This document shows positions 38,087 to 51,198 of a stretch of 60,339 bases of DNA, one piece after another. The notes under the pieces are model-generated. The model had not been told where the DNA came from, searched no databases, and worked only from the letters and a program-made list of their open reading frames with translations. How positions within the stretch are numbered: the stretch's first letter is position 1; each line of letters opens with the position of its first letter. Origin of the DNA: UKL13-2 sp043773745 (GTDB lineage Bacteria; Pseudomonadota; Gammaproteobacteria; Burkholderiales; Usitatibacteraceae); the NCBI GenBank assembly GCA_043773745.1, contig JAYVEV010000076.1, forward strand, positions 1 to 60,339, read 5' to 3'. Both the position numbers and the translations under genes were made by a program.

Positions 38087-38290
38087 TCAGCGTTTTATCA
38101 CGCCCAGCAGACGCCCCAATGCAACCAGCGCGGCAAAGAGCGACACACTGAAAATCATTGCCAACGCCACGGTTACCAGCGCCTGTAATACGCCTGTGAG
38201 GCCGAACGTACCCACCAATAGCCACGCCGATAAACTACCCGGTACTGCAGCGCAAAGAATTGTCAGCACACTGAGAAGATAAGATTTCAT
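38087..38290 (-). CDS. Small membrane protein of unknown function
   Basis: This 67-residue protein has two hydrophobic segments (SYLLSVLTILCAAVPGSLSAWLL and ALVTVALAMIFSVSLFAALVAL in outline) and a basic C-terminus. It is not recognised. The ATG at 38290 starts at MKSYLLSV; the longer frame to 38353 adds a hydrophilic stretch with no support. It lies between metH and pabBC on the same strand, 48 bases before pabBC. Confidence 0.5.
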   Translation of the reverse strand: MKSYLLSVLTILCAAVPGSLSAWLLVGTFGLTGVLQALVTVALAMIFSVSLFAALVALGRLLGVIKR

Positions 38291-38438
38291 GGGTGACGGG
38301 AAATGAACATAGGAGCCTTCAGCTTCAGGAGGTTGCATCGTGCGCTCAATCAATTTTAGTTATTGTGGTGGTAAATTACAGCTATAAATTATGACGGTAT
38401 TTTTAATTGCAATCGCGTCGTTGAATCGCTCGACAGCA

Positions 38439-42182
<3,744 letters not shown>

Positions 42183-42222
42183 GTTCTAAATTGCTAGATA
42201 TTTTCCTGTTACGCCATCACTA

Positions 42223-44043
42223 TCACTGCTGGGATGCAATCCAGGCGTCAACCTTGGCTTCCAGCACCGACAGCGGCAACACGCCATCGCTCAATACCAG
42301 ATCGTGATAATTGCTAAGGCTAAATTTGGCGCCCAATTTTTGAGCCGCACGGGCACGCAGCGCCTGAATTTTTAATGCACCAATTTTGTAGGCCAACGCC
42401 TGACCCGGCCATGCCATATAACGCTCGGTGGCGCGGCGCGCTTCAGCTTCGATAACACCTTCGTTGTCCATCATGTATTGCATAGTTTGTTCACGCGTCC
42501 AGCCTTTGGTATGCAGTCCTGTATCGGTAACTAGGCGCACCGCGCGCAGCAGCTCATCTTTCAGGTGGCCAAGGTATTGGTTGGGGTCATCATACAAACC
42601 CATTTCACGGCCCAGCGTTTCGGCATACAACGCCCAGCCCTCGCCATAGGCGGTAATCCAGCCAAACTTGCGGAACTTGGGCAGCGGCAACTCTTGCTGC
42701 AACGCCGTGTGATAGTGGTGCCCTGGCTGACCTTCATGCAAAAACAAGGTGGTCATACCGGTGTTGCGATATTGCTTGGGGTCTTCAATCACCGTGTAAA
42801 ACACACCGGGGCGAGAGCCATCTGCTGCGGGACCGCTATAGTGATCCGAGGCGGTGGCACGCGTGAGCTCAGGCTCGGCACGAATTTCCAGCGGTGACTT
42901 GGGCGCACGACCAAATAATTGAGGTAGCTTGGCGGCAATTTTTTTATTCAGCTCGCCATACGCATCCAACACATCTTGTTCGGTTTTGAAGGGTCGGAAC
43001 TGCGCTTCGTTATCGTGCCATTTCAAGAAGTCAGTCAGACTGCCTTCAAACTTGTAGCCAGCCTGAATCTTCGCCATCTCGCCACGAATACGCGCCACTT
43101 CTTTTAAGCCCAGCGCATGAATTTCTTCCGGCGTTAGATCGGTCGTGGTATGAAATTTGACCAGATATTTGTACCATGCCGCACCATCAGGGATAGCCGA
43201 AACGCCAGCACTGGCGCGGGTCTTCGGCAAGTAATCATTCTCCAGAAACGCGTAAAACTTGGCCGCAGCGGGCACCAAGCGCGACTGAATGGATTTTTTA
43301 TATGCCGCGGTCAAACGTGCCTGATCAGGCTTGGAAAAGGTAGACGGCATGTTTTTGATGGCGAGAAAAAATACGCTTTTTTCCACATCAGTTTCAGTCA
43401 GCGCTTTAATGGCAGGCAAGCCGCTCACAATCAGCGGCCTAGGCTGGACCACGCCGCGCCTGATGCCTTCACGCATATTGACCATGGCCTGATCAATCCA
43501 GAGCGGCAATTTATCAAGCCGCTTCAAATAATTTTCGTAATTCTTGACGGTTTTGAGCGGTTGAATATCTTGCCCGGTACCGAATTGCGCAAGACTCACT
43601 GGCAAGCCACCATATTGATCAAAGGGCAGTAATTCAAGTGGGAACTTAGCGCCGTCCAGCTGCTCCTGCAGTTGGCGCCTCAATACGGCGTAGGTCATGC
43701 GATCAGCGGATGTGAGTTTGTTCTCGTCGATGGCCTGCAATTCCTTGAGCACGCGCTTTGCCAGCGCAGTTTCTTTCGCCAGATGGGCGGGCGAAATGGT
43801 AATCGTCAGCAGACCTTCAAAACGAGTCTCACCGGTGGTCGCGGTGCCTTCGAGCGGATTTAATTGCAGGCGCTCTTCAAAATAGCGTTCGGCGATTTTT
43901 GCCAGGCGCTTGCCGGATTCATTGACGGCAGGCGCGGTGGCTGATGCAGCCGCAGGTATGACAACTGTCGCCGGAGCGGCCGAACTAACGCCCGCTACCA
44001 GCGATATAGCTCCCAATAGAACACGCAAATAAACACCCATCAT
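42223..44043 (-). CDS. DUF885 family secreted metalloprotein
   Basis: This 606-residue protein has a signal peptide (LLGAISLVAGVSSAAPA) and belongs to the DUF885 family, with the zinc-protease-like motif LHEGQPGHHYH and a downstream EGWALYAE glutamate. That arrangement (HExxPGHH plus E) suggests a peptidase with Zn2+, but the family's substrate is not established. It lies before metH on the same strand. A hairpin with a T-run lies just before its ribosome site GGGGAGAG. Confidence 0.88.
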   Translation of the reverse strand: MMGVYLRVLLGAISLVAGVSSAAPATVVIPAAASATAPAVNESGKRLAKIAERYFEERLQLNPLEGTATTGETRFEGLLTITISPAHLAKETALAKRVLKELQAIDENKLTSADRMTYAVLRRQLQEQLDGAKFPLELLPFDQYGGLPVSLAQFGTGQDIQPLKTVKNYENYLKRLDKLPLWIDQAMVNMREGIRRGVVQPRPLIVSGLPAIKALTETDVEKSVFFLAIKNMPSTFSKPDQARLTAAYKKSIQSRLVPAAAKFYAFLENDYLPKTRASAGVSAIPDGAAWYKYLVKFHTTTDLTPEEIHALGLKEVARIRGEMAKIQAGYKFEGSLTDFLKWHDNEAQFRPFKTEQDVLDAYGELNKKIAAKLPQLFGRAPKSPLEIRAEPELTRATASDHYSGPAADGSRPGVFYTVIEDPKQYRNTGMTTLFLHEGQPGHHYHTALQQELPLPKFRKFGWITAYGEGWALYAETLGREMGLYDDPNQYLGHLKDELLRAVRLVTDTGLHTKGWTREQTMQYMMDNEGVIEAEARRATERYMAWPGQALAYKIGALKIQALRARAAQKLGAKFSLSNYHDLVLSDGVLPLSVLEAKVDAWIASQQ

Positions 44044-44057
44044 CGTCTCTCCCCAAT

Positions 44058-44095
44058 AAAAAAACCTGTCGCGCTTGGCTTCGGCGGCGGACAGG
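44058..44095 (-). terminator. Terminator/attenuator-like hairpin between sdaA and the DUF885 gene
   Basis: On the minus strand CCTGTC pairs with GACAGG across an inner GC-rich loop, followed at once by TTTTTTT. It lies about 145 bases after sdaA and only 15 bases before the DUF885 start codon. It may end the M20-sdaA transcript or act as a leader attenuator for DUF885-metH. Confidence 0.6.
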
Positions 44096-44238
44096 CTTTG
44101 TGAAAAACACGCACCCTCTCTTTAGCCGCATTTATTGGATGCTGATATCAAAAAAAGACACCCACCCGCGCCCGCAAGCTGAATATCAAATCGGCGCTTC
44201 AAGACTAATATTCTACGCCTTAAGGACAGCTTCGTCAG

Positions 44239-45609
44239 CTAGCATTCCACCAGCCGGACCGCCAACCCACCCAGCGATGTTTCCTTGTACTGAGTCTGCA
44301 TATCCGCACCGGTGCGGCGCATGGTATCAATGGCCTGATCAAGCGTGACATGGTGGGTGCCATCACCGCGCATCGCAAGCGAGGTCGCGGAAATCGCCTT
44401 GATCGCGCCCATCGCATTACGCTCGATACACGGTATTTGCACCAGACCACCGATCGGGTCGCAGGTCATGCCCAGATGATGCTCGAGCGCAATTTCGGCG
44501 GCGTTTTCAATTTGCGCATCGGTGGCGCCGAGCACAGCCGCCAGTCCGGCGGCGGCCATCGCGCTTGCGGAGCCTACCTCGCCCTGGCAGCCGACTTCAG
44601 CACCGGAGATTGAGGCATTCATTTTGCACAGTGCGCCAATCGCGGAAGACACCAGCAAATAATCGCGCAATTGTTGCTGGGTAGCCCCGCAAAAATCATG
44701 GGCATAGCGCATTACAGCAGGCACTACGCCTGCTGCGCCGTTAGTCGGAGCGGTCACCACACGGCCACCGGCGGCGTTTTCTTCATTTACCGCAATCGCA
44801 TAAACACTGACCCAATCCATAATCTGATGCGGCAAATTGGCGTGATGGGATTGTTCAGCGATTAATTTCTGATGAATGCTTGCCGCGCGGCGCATGACCT
44901 TGAGTCCACCCGGCAACATGCCCTCGGTGTTAAGGCCGCGATCAATGCAGGCAAACATGGTTTCAATCACGCGGTCCAGAAATGCATTGGTTTCTGTTTC
45001 GCTACGCAGTGCGAACTCGTTAGCGCGCAACAACTCGACCATGCGCTTATTTTCGCGGGCGGTCATCAGCAACAGCGCGCGCATGGTGTTGAAAGCGAAT
45101 GGTGGTGCACGTTCATCGCCTCTTGGCGCACCCACAAAGACTTCATCTTCATCGACCACAAAACCGCCGCCAACGGAATACATGATGCGTTCGGCAATCA
45201 GCTGCTCATGCGCAAACGCGCGAAAGGTCATGCCGTTAGAATGCACCGGCAGCAAATCGCGCAAATTAAAAATAATATCGGTTGCAGGGGTAAATGAAAT
45301 ATCGCGCTGACCCAGCAGGTTTAAATGATGACGACTTTTGATATCCGCGATGATGATGGGTACCTGGGCAATATCAATTTCATCAGGCAGCTCGCCACTG
45401 AGGCCCAACATCATCGCGGTATCGGTGCCGTGCCCGCGCCCGGTATGTGCAAGTGAGCCGTGCAGCTCGACACTGATTCGCGTCACGCGGGCGAAGTCCA
45501 CCGCCGGGATTTCGAACACAAACCGCCGTGCCGCGCGCATCGGGCCGACGGTATGCGAGCTGGATGGACCTATGCCGATTTTAAAAAGATCGAAAACGCT
45601 GATGTACAA
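44239..45609 (-). CDS. sdaA: L-serine ammonia-lyase SdaA
   Basis: This protein of about 456 residues matches the single-chain iron-sulfur L-serine dehydratase. It starts at YISVFDLFKIGIGPSSSHTV, has GSLAHTGRGHGTD and ends with the C-terminal [4Fe-4S] cysteines in NASISGAEVGCQGEVG, MTCDPIGGLVQIPCIERN and the tail. It turns serine to pyruvate and ammonia. The start is placed at a TTG (45609), one residue before YISVFD, because E. coli SdaA begins there; an in-frame start at 45711 would overlap the M20 gene. Confidence 0.93.
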   Translation of the reverse strand: MYISVFDLFKIGIGPSSSHTVGPMRAARRFVFEIPAVDFARVTRISVELHGSLAHTGRGHGTDTAMMLGLSGELPDEIDIAQVPIIIADIKSRHHLNLLGQRDISFTPATDIIFNLRDLLPVHSNGMTFRAFAHEQLIAERIMYSVGGGFVVDEDEVFVGAPRGDERAPPFAFNTMRALLLMTARENKRMVELLRANEFALRSETETNAFLDRVIETMFACIDRGLNTEGMLPGGLKVMRRAASIHQKLIAEQSHHANLPHQIMDWVSVYAIAVNEENAAGGRVVTAPTNGAAGVVPAVMRYAHDFCGATQQQLRDYLLVSSAIGALCKMNASISGAEVGCQGEVGSASAMAAAGLAAVLGATDAQIENAAEIALEHHLGMTCDPIGGLVQIPCIERNAMGAIKAISATSLAMRGDGTHHVTLDQAIDTMRRTGADMQTQYKETSLGGLAVRLVEC

Positions 45610-45649
45610 GGGGAAGGGGCGGCGCGGAAGTGGGTTGGAAAAGTGAAAA

Positions 45650-46918
45650 TTAGGCAGGTGCGTTTGCTTGCAGCCAATCCGCCGCCAACGTAGCGAGGGT
45701 TTTAACACCAACCTTCAAACCAGACTCGTCCACATAAAAACGTGGGCTATGGTTTGACGGCGCTGTTTTACAATCCTGATCTTTGGGCGTGCCCCCGATA
45801 AAAAAGAAAAAGCCCGGCACCGCTTGCTGGAAATAAGCAAAATCTTCTGCCCCGCAGGTTTTGGGGCAGATACCCACCGCGGCCTCGCCAGCCACGCGCT
45901 TCAGCACCGGCACCGACCAACTGGTGAGTGATTCATCGTTCGAGGTGACCGGATAGCCGCGCGCGATATGCACATGTGCGGTGGCGCCACCGGACTCGGC
46001 AATCAAGGTGGTGATTTTTTGTACGAAGGCGTGAATGTCGCTGCGGTGACGCTCGTCAAATGCGCGAATCGTACCTTCCATTTTCACTTCATCGGGAATG
46101 ATGTTGCTGCGATTGCCGCCCTGGAAGCTGCCGACCGTCACTACCGAAGGCTCCTCGGTGAGATTCATTTTGCGAGACACAATCGTCTGCAAGCCCAGCA
46201 CAATCTGTGAGCCGATCACGATCGGATCAACCCCCGACCAGGGTTGCGCGCCATGGGTCTGGTTGCCGCGCACAAAAATACGGAATTGATCAGCACTCGC
46301 CATCAGCGGGCCGGAGCGATAGCCGATCATATTGACATGTTGTTTGGAAGTGATATGCAGACCGAAAATCGCATCGACTTTAGGGTTGTCCATGCAGCCC
46401 TGCTCGATCATCATTTTTGCGCCGCCTTCTTCACCGATCGGCGGCATTTCTTCGGCAGGCTGGAAAATAAATTTGACGCTGCCGGTCAAGTCCTTGCGCA
46501 TGCCAGCCAAAATTTCTGCAACGCCCATCAAAATCGCCACATGGGTATCGTGGCCGCAGGCATGCATTACCCCGGCCTCCGCACCATTCCACTGCGCGCG
46601 CGCCTGACTCTTGAACGGCACATCAGTTTCTTCGACTACCGGCAGGCCATCCATATCCGCCCGCAGCGCCACACAGGCACCCGGCTTGCCGCCCTTGAGC
46701 ACCCCCACCACGCCGGTGTAGGCGACTTGTTCACGCACCTCGTCAAAACCCAGTTTGCGCAAATGTGCAGCAACCATTTTGGCGGTTTCAAATTCCCGAT
46801 TACCCAGTTCCGGGTTGGCATGCAGGTGGCGGCGCCACGCAATCACTTGCTGCTCAAGACGATCGGCGTGATCGCGAATGACGGCGTCAAAAGGGAATAA
46901 ATTTTCAGGTGCGTTCAT
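45650..46918 (-). CDS. M20 family metallo-amidohydrolase
   Basis: This 422-residue enzyme is of the hippurate hydrolase/N-acyl-amino-acid amidohydrolase group. It has ADMDGLPVVEE, MHACGHDTHVAILMG (zinc ligands), FQPAEEMPPIGEEGG and the C-terminal CGAEDFAYF. These bind two metal ions and cut an N-acyl or amide bond; the true substrate is not known. It is followed 41 bases later by sdaA on the same strand. Confidence 0.9.
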   Translation of the reverse strand: MNAPENLFPFDAVIRDHADRLEQQVIAWRRHLHANPELGNREFETAKMVAAHLRKLGFDEVREQVAYTGVVGVLKGGKPGACVALRADMDGLPVVEETDVPFKSQARAQWNGAEAGVMHACGHDTHVAILMGVAEILAGMRKDLTGSVKFIFQPAEEMPPIGEEGGAKMMIEQGCMDNPKVDAIFGLHITSKQHVNMIGYRSGPLMASADQFRIFVRGNQTHGAQPWSGVDPIVIGSQIVLGLQTIVSRKMNLTEEPSVVTVGSFQGGNRSNIIPDEVKMEGTIRAFDERHRSDIHAFVQKITTLIAESGGATAHVHIARGYPVTSNDESLTSWSVPVLKRVAGEAAVGICPKTCGAEDFAYFQQAVPGFFFFIGGTPKDQDCKTAPSNHSPRFYVDESGLKVGVKTLATLAADWLQANAPA

Positions 46919-47037
46919 TAAGGTCTCCTTATTTCAGCGATTATCGCACTCTGCGCGCCGCATTGCCCGCACAAAGTGGTGTGAACGCTATAATCAAAAA
47001 AATATTAAATCATCTGGAGTACCAATATGGAGCGCAC

Positions 47038-47430
47038 ATGGATCATCTAACCCCCAAGCAAGCCGCCGAGTTTTTGGCCGCAGACCCCACGGCAATTTTT
47101 GTTGATTGCCGTAGCGAAATGGAATTTTTATTTGTCGGCCACCCGGTGGGCGCGATGATGATTCCATGGAATGATGGTCCCGAGTGGGAAATCAACCCAC
47201 ACTTCGTCGGCCAGGTTAAAAAAGCGGTAGGCCATTCGACGCATCGCCCGGTGGTGTTGGTGTGCCGCTCCGGCAATCGCAGTGTCGATGCCGGTGAGGC
47301 GCTTGAAGCGGCCGGATTTAGCAAAGTGTTCAATGTGCTGCACGGTTTTGAAGGCGAGCTTGACGAGCATCACCAACGCGGCAATATTTCGGGTTGGCGT
47401 AAGGATGGCTTGCCGTGGGAACAGGTTTGA
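47038..47430 (+). CDS. Rhodanese-like domain protein
   Basis: This protein of about 130 residues is a single rhodanese domain with the active-site loop VCRSGNRSVDAG and FVDCRSEMEF near the start. The start at 47038 (GGAG five bases before) is preferred over 46909, whose extra 43 residues have no domain match. Single-domain rhodaneses carry sulfur or act in redox sensing. The gene is divergent from the M20 amidohydrolase and followed by the DUF2834 gene. Confidence 0.85.
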   Translation: MDHLTPKQAAEFLAADPTAIFVDCRSEMEFLFVGHPVGAMMIPWNDGPEWEINPHFVGQVKKAVGHSTHRPVVLVCRSGNRSVDAGEALEAAGFSKVFNVLHGFEGELDEHHQRGNISGWRKDGLPWEQV

Positions 47431-47447
47431 TATTGAGCACTTGATTG

Positions 47448-47792
47448 ATGAAAAAATTCTATCTCCTTGCTGCCATCATCGGTGCCATTGCACCCTACGC
47501 CACTTACTTCGGCTACCTCGCTTATGTACCGGGCACATCGGGCGCATTGTCATTGGCCTATGGCAGCCCGATTGCCGCTGCGACACTCGTTGATTTCTCG
47601 ATTTCATGTTTGGTGTTTTGGCCGTTCTTATTTTCGGAAGCCAGGCGTCACGGCGTGCGCTACCCGGTTTTTTATATCGTGACGAATATCGTTATCGGGC
47701 TGTCATTTGCGCTACCGGCGTTCTTGTATCGGCGCGAACTGGCACTTGATTCCAAGCGAGGAGAGCAGCCGGAAAGCCTCGCCAGTGCTTGA
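47448..47792 (+). CDS. DUF2834 family membrane protein
   Basis: This 114-residue protein has three to four hydrophobic segments and the DUF2834 pattern DFSISCLVFWPFLFSEARRHGVRY and GLSFALPAFLYRRE. Its function is unknown. It lies 17 bases after the rhodanese gene and overlaps the next gene by a few bases, so the three look like one transcript. Confidence 0.82.
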   Translation: MKKFYLLAAIIGAIAPYATYFGYLAYVPGTSGALSLAYGSPIAAATLVDFSISCLVFWPFLFSEARRHGVRYPVFYIVTNIVIGLSFALPAFLYRRELALDSKRGEQPESLASA

Positions 47793-49089
47793 TTCTGGCG
47801 AATCTGACCCTAAAAATTCCCCGCCGCCATCAGGTCTGGCGTGGACTATGTGGGGCTTGGGCGCGACATTGTATTTCATCGCGTTTTACCATCGCGTGGC
47901 ACCTGCCGTTATTACCACCGAGCTTTCGCAAGACTTCGGCTTGACCGCTGCTGCGCTGGGAAATTTGTCGGCATTTTATTTTTACAGCTATGTCGCCATG
48001 CAAATTCCAACTGGCATATTGGCGGATCGGTTTGGGCCAAGGGTGTTGCTGACGGTGGGCTCAGTCGTGGCCGCAATCGGCACGGCGGTATTCGCTATGG
48101 CTCCCAATGCAGCCTGGGCAAACATGGGTCGCCTGCTGATTGGCGGCTCGTCCGGCATGGCGTTTGTCTGCATGCTAAAACTGGCGAGCCACTGGATGCC
48201 TGCGCGGCAGTTTGCCTTGACCTCGGGGGTAGCACTCGCGGTGGGTGTGTTCGGTGCAGTTTCGGCTGGCGCACCACTGCGTATATTGGTCAATGAATTC
48301 GGTTGGCGGGATGTGATGTGGGCCACAGCCGCAGTGACACTGGTATTGGCGGTCGTGACCTGGCTATTGGTGCGCGATGATCCCAACGCGCGCGGCTATG
48401 CCAGCTATGCGGCCGCCAACGAACAGGCCGACTCTGCGGCCAATGTTTTCGACGGATTGAAGGCAGTGCTGCGCTACCGCAATGTGTTGCTGCTGTTTTT
48501 TATTCCAGGCGCGATGACGGGCATCACCCTCACCTTCGCCGGACTTTGGGGTGTGCCTTTTCTCACCACCCACTACGGGCTGACGCAAACCAATGCCGCC
48601 GGCCTGTGCTCTGCGATGATGGTCGCATGGTCCATAGGTTGTTTGAGTTTTGGCACCGCATCAGACCGAATTGGCCGTCGCAAGCCACTTTATCTGGGCG
48701 GCATGATGGGTGCGTTAGTACTGTGGGCGATAGTGGTATTCATCCCGCATCTGCCCTATTTATTGTTGGTGATACTGCTGGCAGCCACCGGATTTTGCGC
48801 TGGCTGTTTTATCATCACCTTCGCCTTCGCCAAAGAGTCCGTTCCGCATCGCTATGCGGGGACGGTATCAGGCGTATCGAATATGGGCGTGATTGTCGGG
48901 CCGATGCTGCTACAACCGCTGATAGGGTTGATTCTGGACAGGCATTGGCAGGGCGCGCTGGTGGACGGCAAGCGGGTGTTTGATTTGGCATCGTACAGCC
49001 AAGGATTTTCGATGATGCTAGGATGGTGCGTGCTGGCGCTGGTGCTGCTTTTTTTTACGCGAGAAACTTATTGCAGGCAGATGGACTAG
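47785..49089 (+). CDS. MFS transporter
   Basis: This protein of about 434 residues has twelve hydrophobic segments of the major facilitator superfamily, with the loop motif GILADRFGPRVLL between helices 2 and 3 and TASDRIGRRKPLYLG between 8 and 9. The substrate is unknown. A GTG at 47785 is used, which overlaps the DUF2834 end by eight bases; ATG at 47848, nearer the first helix, is also possible. Confidence 0.8.
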   Translation: MLDSGESDPKNSPPPSGLAWTMWGLGATLYFIAFYHRVAPAVITTELSQDFGLTAAALGNLSAFYFYSYVAMQIPTGILADRFGPRVLLTVGSVVAAIGTAVFAMAPNAAWANMGRLLIGGSSGMAFVCMLKLASHWMPARQFALTSGVALAVGVFGAVSAGAPLRILVNEFGWRDVMWATAAVTLVLAVVTWLLVRDDPNARGYASYAAANEQADSAANVFDGLKAVLRYRNVLLLFFIPGAMTGITLTFAGLWGVPFLTTHYGLTQTNAAGLCSAMMVAWSIGCLSFGTASDRIGRRKPLYLGGMMGALVLWAIVVFIPHLPYLLLVILLAATGFCAGCFIITFAFAKESVPHRYAGTVSGVSNMGVIVGPMLLQPLIGLILDRHWQGALVDGKRVFDLASYSQGFSMMLGWCVLALVLLFFTRETYCRQMD

Positions 49090-49164
49090 TCGCCATCATG
49101 AGGGCCGCGATCTGCTCGCCGGTTTGTCAAATGCCAACGCAGAACAAATACCCAATGCTCGTCA

Positions 49165-50394
49165 TTACGCAAACTGTACTTGCCTGATCTGCAACCGCTG
49201 GTACCCCAGCCAGCACCCCAGCCCAGTCAGCATCAACAGGACCATCGCAATTGCCAGCCACTTGGGGGAATGTGAAACCGCCGGCGACAGCACCCCGGCG
49301 ACGAGGGCGTTGATGATGCCCGATACAAACCCCTGCAGCGATGCGGCCATGCCGCGCCGGGTCGGAAACATATCGAGCACGATCAGCGACAACGAGGGCA
49401 TGGCCATGGCGCTGCCGATCGCGTAGAAAAATAGCGGGATGATAGCCCACGGCACCGAGGGCTCGAAGGTGAATGCATAAATTAGATTTGCAGCGGCCGC
49501 CAACACCATGAACCGGTAGGCATACGACACGGTTTTAGCCAGCGTCATTTTGCCGGCGACGCGGCCCGAAATAAACGCGCCGGTCATGATGCCGGTGATG
49601 CCGGGAATGAACAGCCATGCGAATTGCTGCGGGCCAAGCTTTAGTGATTCCGGCACATACACCGGTGCTGACATGAAGTATAAAAAGAACGCGTTGAAAT
49701 TAAATCCGACCGCGAGTGAGAGTAATAAAAATGGCAGGTTCGCGCCGACTTCCCGATAGCCTGCAAACAGTGGCCGCGGGCGAAATGACTGGCGCTTGTC
49801 GTCGGGCAAGGTTTCATGAATGGAAAACAGAATCACCAGCATGAGCAGCACCGTGATGATCGCGAGAAACCAGAAAATGGCGTGCCAGCCAAACCATGTA
49901 TAAAGATAGCCGCCGATAATCGGCGCAATCGCAGGCGCGATGCCAAACCACAGCGTGACCATCGACATTAATTTTTGCGCGTCGGTATCGTTGAAGAGAT
50001 CGCGAATCATGGCGCGTCCCACCACCATGCCCGCGCCGACGGACAAGCCCTGCACGATACGGAAAATCAACAACATGCCAATGCTGGGCGAGAGTGCGCA
50101 GCCGATTGAGCCAATCAAAAAACCGATGAGGCCGGCGATGATGACCGGCTTGCGGCCAAAGCTGTCAGACAGTGCGCCATGAAATAAAAACATGAACGCG
50201 AAGGCCGCCAGGTATAGCGACAGGGTCTGCTGCATTTGCAGCGTGCTGGCACCAAGGTCGTGGCCCATGCCGGTGAAGGCTGGAATGTAGGTATCAATCG
50301 CAAACGGGCCAAGCATAGCCAGCCCAGCCAACAGCAATGCGAATACCCAGCGGGGGGTTTCGTGGTGGGCGTGGCTTTTATCAGGCATTGGCAT
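49165..50394 (-). CDS. Bcr/CflA family multidrug efflux MFS transporter
   Basis: This 409-residue protein has twelve membrane segments. The first is preceded by PRWVFALLLAGLAMLGPFAIDTYIPAF, a Bcr/CflA signature, followed by GALSDSFGRKPVIIAG. Relatives export drugs such as bicyclomycin and sulfathiazole in exchange for protons. The gene is convergent with the MFS gene at 47785 and lies between it and the comM remnant. Confidence 0.88.
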   Translation of the reverse strand: MPMPDKSHAHHETPRWVFALLLAGLAMLGPFAIDTYIPAFTGMGHDLGASTLQMQQTLSLYLAAFAFMFLFHGALSDSFGRKPVIIAGLIGFLIGSIGCALSPSIGMLLIFRIVQGLSVGAGMVVGRAMIRDLFNDTDAQKLMSMVTLWFGIAPAIAPIIGGYLYTWFGWHAIFWFLAIITVLLMLVILFSIHETLPDDKRQSFRPRPLFAGYREVGANLPFLLLSLAVGFNFNAFFLYFMSAPVYVPESLKLGPQQFAWLFIPGITGIMTGAFISGRVAGKMTLAKTVSYAYRFMVLAAAANLIYAFTFEPSVPWAIIPLFFYAIGSAMAMPSLSLIVLDMFPTRRGMAASLQGFVSGIINALVAGVLSPAVSHSPKWLAIAMVLLMLTGLGCWLGYQRLQIRQVQFA

Positions 50395-50486
50395 TCACCA
50401 CACAAAGAACGCCTGATGGCGAGGCGTTTGAGGCAAAAAAGGCCGAAAACACCCGCCATTGCTTGAGTTTAGTTTTTTGTTATGCC

Positions 50487-51149
50487 TCACGGTGCCGACT
50501 TATCCATGCGCCGATATTGAATCGCTTCGGCGATATGCGCGGTATCAATGCGCTCGGCGGCGGACAAATCTGCAATCGTGCGCGCGACTTTGAGGACGCG
50601 ATGATAGGCACGCGCTGATAATCCCATGCGCTGAATGGCATTTTTTAAGAGCGCTTCACCGGCTTCGTTTGGCACGCACAAAACATCAATATCGGCCGGC
50701 TCAAGCTTTGCATTCGGTTTGCCCTGGCGCTTGATTTGAATTTGATACGCGCGTTCAACCCGCTCGACAATGGCGGCGGTTGCCTCGCCTTTGGCGGCCT
50801 TGACCAATTCGAGCTGCGGCACCGCGGGCACTTCAATCTGTAAATCAATACGGTCCAGCAATGGACCAGAAATTTTACCGCGATAGCGCGATACCTGATC
50901 GGACGTGCAGCGACATTTATTGGTGTAGTGACCCAAATAACCGCAGGGGCATGGATTCATCGCGGCGAGAAGCTGAAACTCGGCGGGGAAATCGGCCTGC
51001 CGCGCCGCGCGTGAAATCGTGATGCGGCCTGACTCCAGCGGCTCGCGCAGCACTTCCAAAACGCCACGGTCAAATTCGGGCAATTCATCCAAAAATAACA
51101 CACCCTGATGGGCCAGTGAAATTTCACCGGGCTTCGGGTTGCCGCCCCC
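50487..51149 (-). pseudogene. comM: comM (yifB), C-terminal part, interrupted by the transposon
   Basis: Only the last 220 codons of this Mg-chelatase-like AAA+ protein remain. They start at GGGNPKPGEISLAHQGVLFL and include the Walker B region FLDELPEF, the sensor 1 segment AAMNPCPCGYLGH, SGPLLDRIDLQIEVP and the C-terminal Mg-chelatase domain with GLSARAYHRVLKVARTIADL. Full ComM is about 500 residues and lacks no domain here except the 5' half, which should lie beyond the far transposon end. ComM is a branch-migration helicase used in natural transformation, so this function is probably lost. The open frame continues into transposon DNA up to 51341, but that part does not code for ComM. Confidence 0.9.
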
Positions 51150-51190
51150 TGTAAACCCTACCGTTATTTGCGACTGAAGCCATTTACAGG
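51148..51190. repeat. Transposon end with inverted TGTAAA/TTTACA motif
   Basis: The terminal TGTAAA (51150-51155) is matched by an inverted TTTACA at 51183-51188, and one flanking CC on each side extends the match to 8 bp (CCTGTAAA with TTTACAGG). The first CC is target DNA. The inner copy lies just before tnsA and may be part of a TnsB-binding array or an operator for the tns operon. Confidence 0.5.
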
Positions 51191-51198
51191 ATAGTATT

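Noticed and set aside
46244..46900. Plus-strand 218-codon open frame
   Set aside because: It lies wholly opposite the M20 amidohydrolase and its translation (many His, no motif) looks like a shadow.
51168..51197. Possible promoter TTGCGA-18-TAGTAT for tnsA
   Set aside because: The predicted start point would fall after the tnsA ATG and both hexamers are weak.
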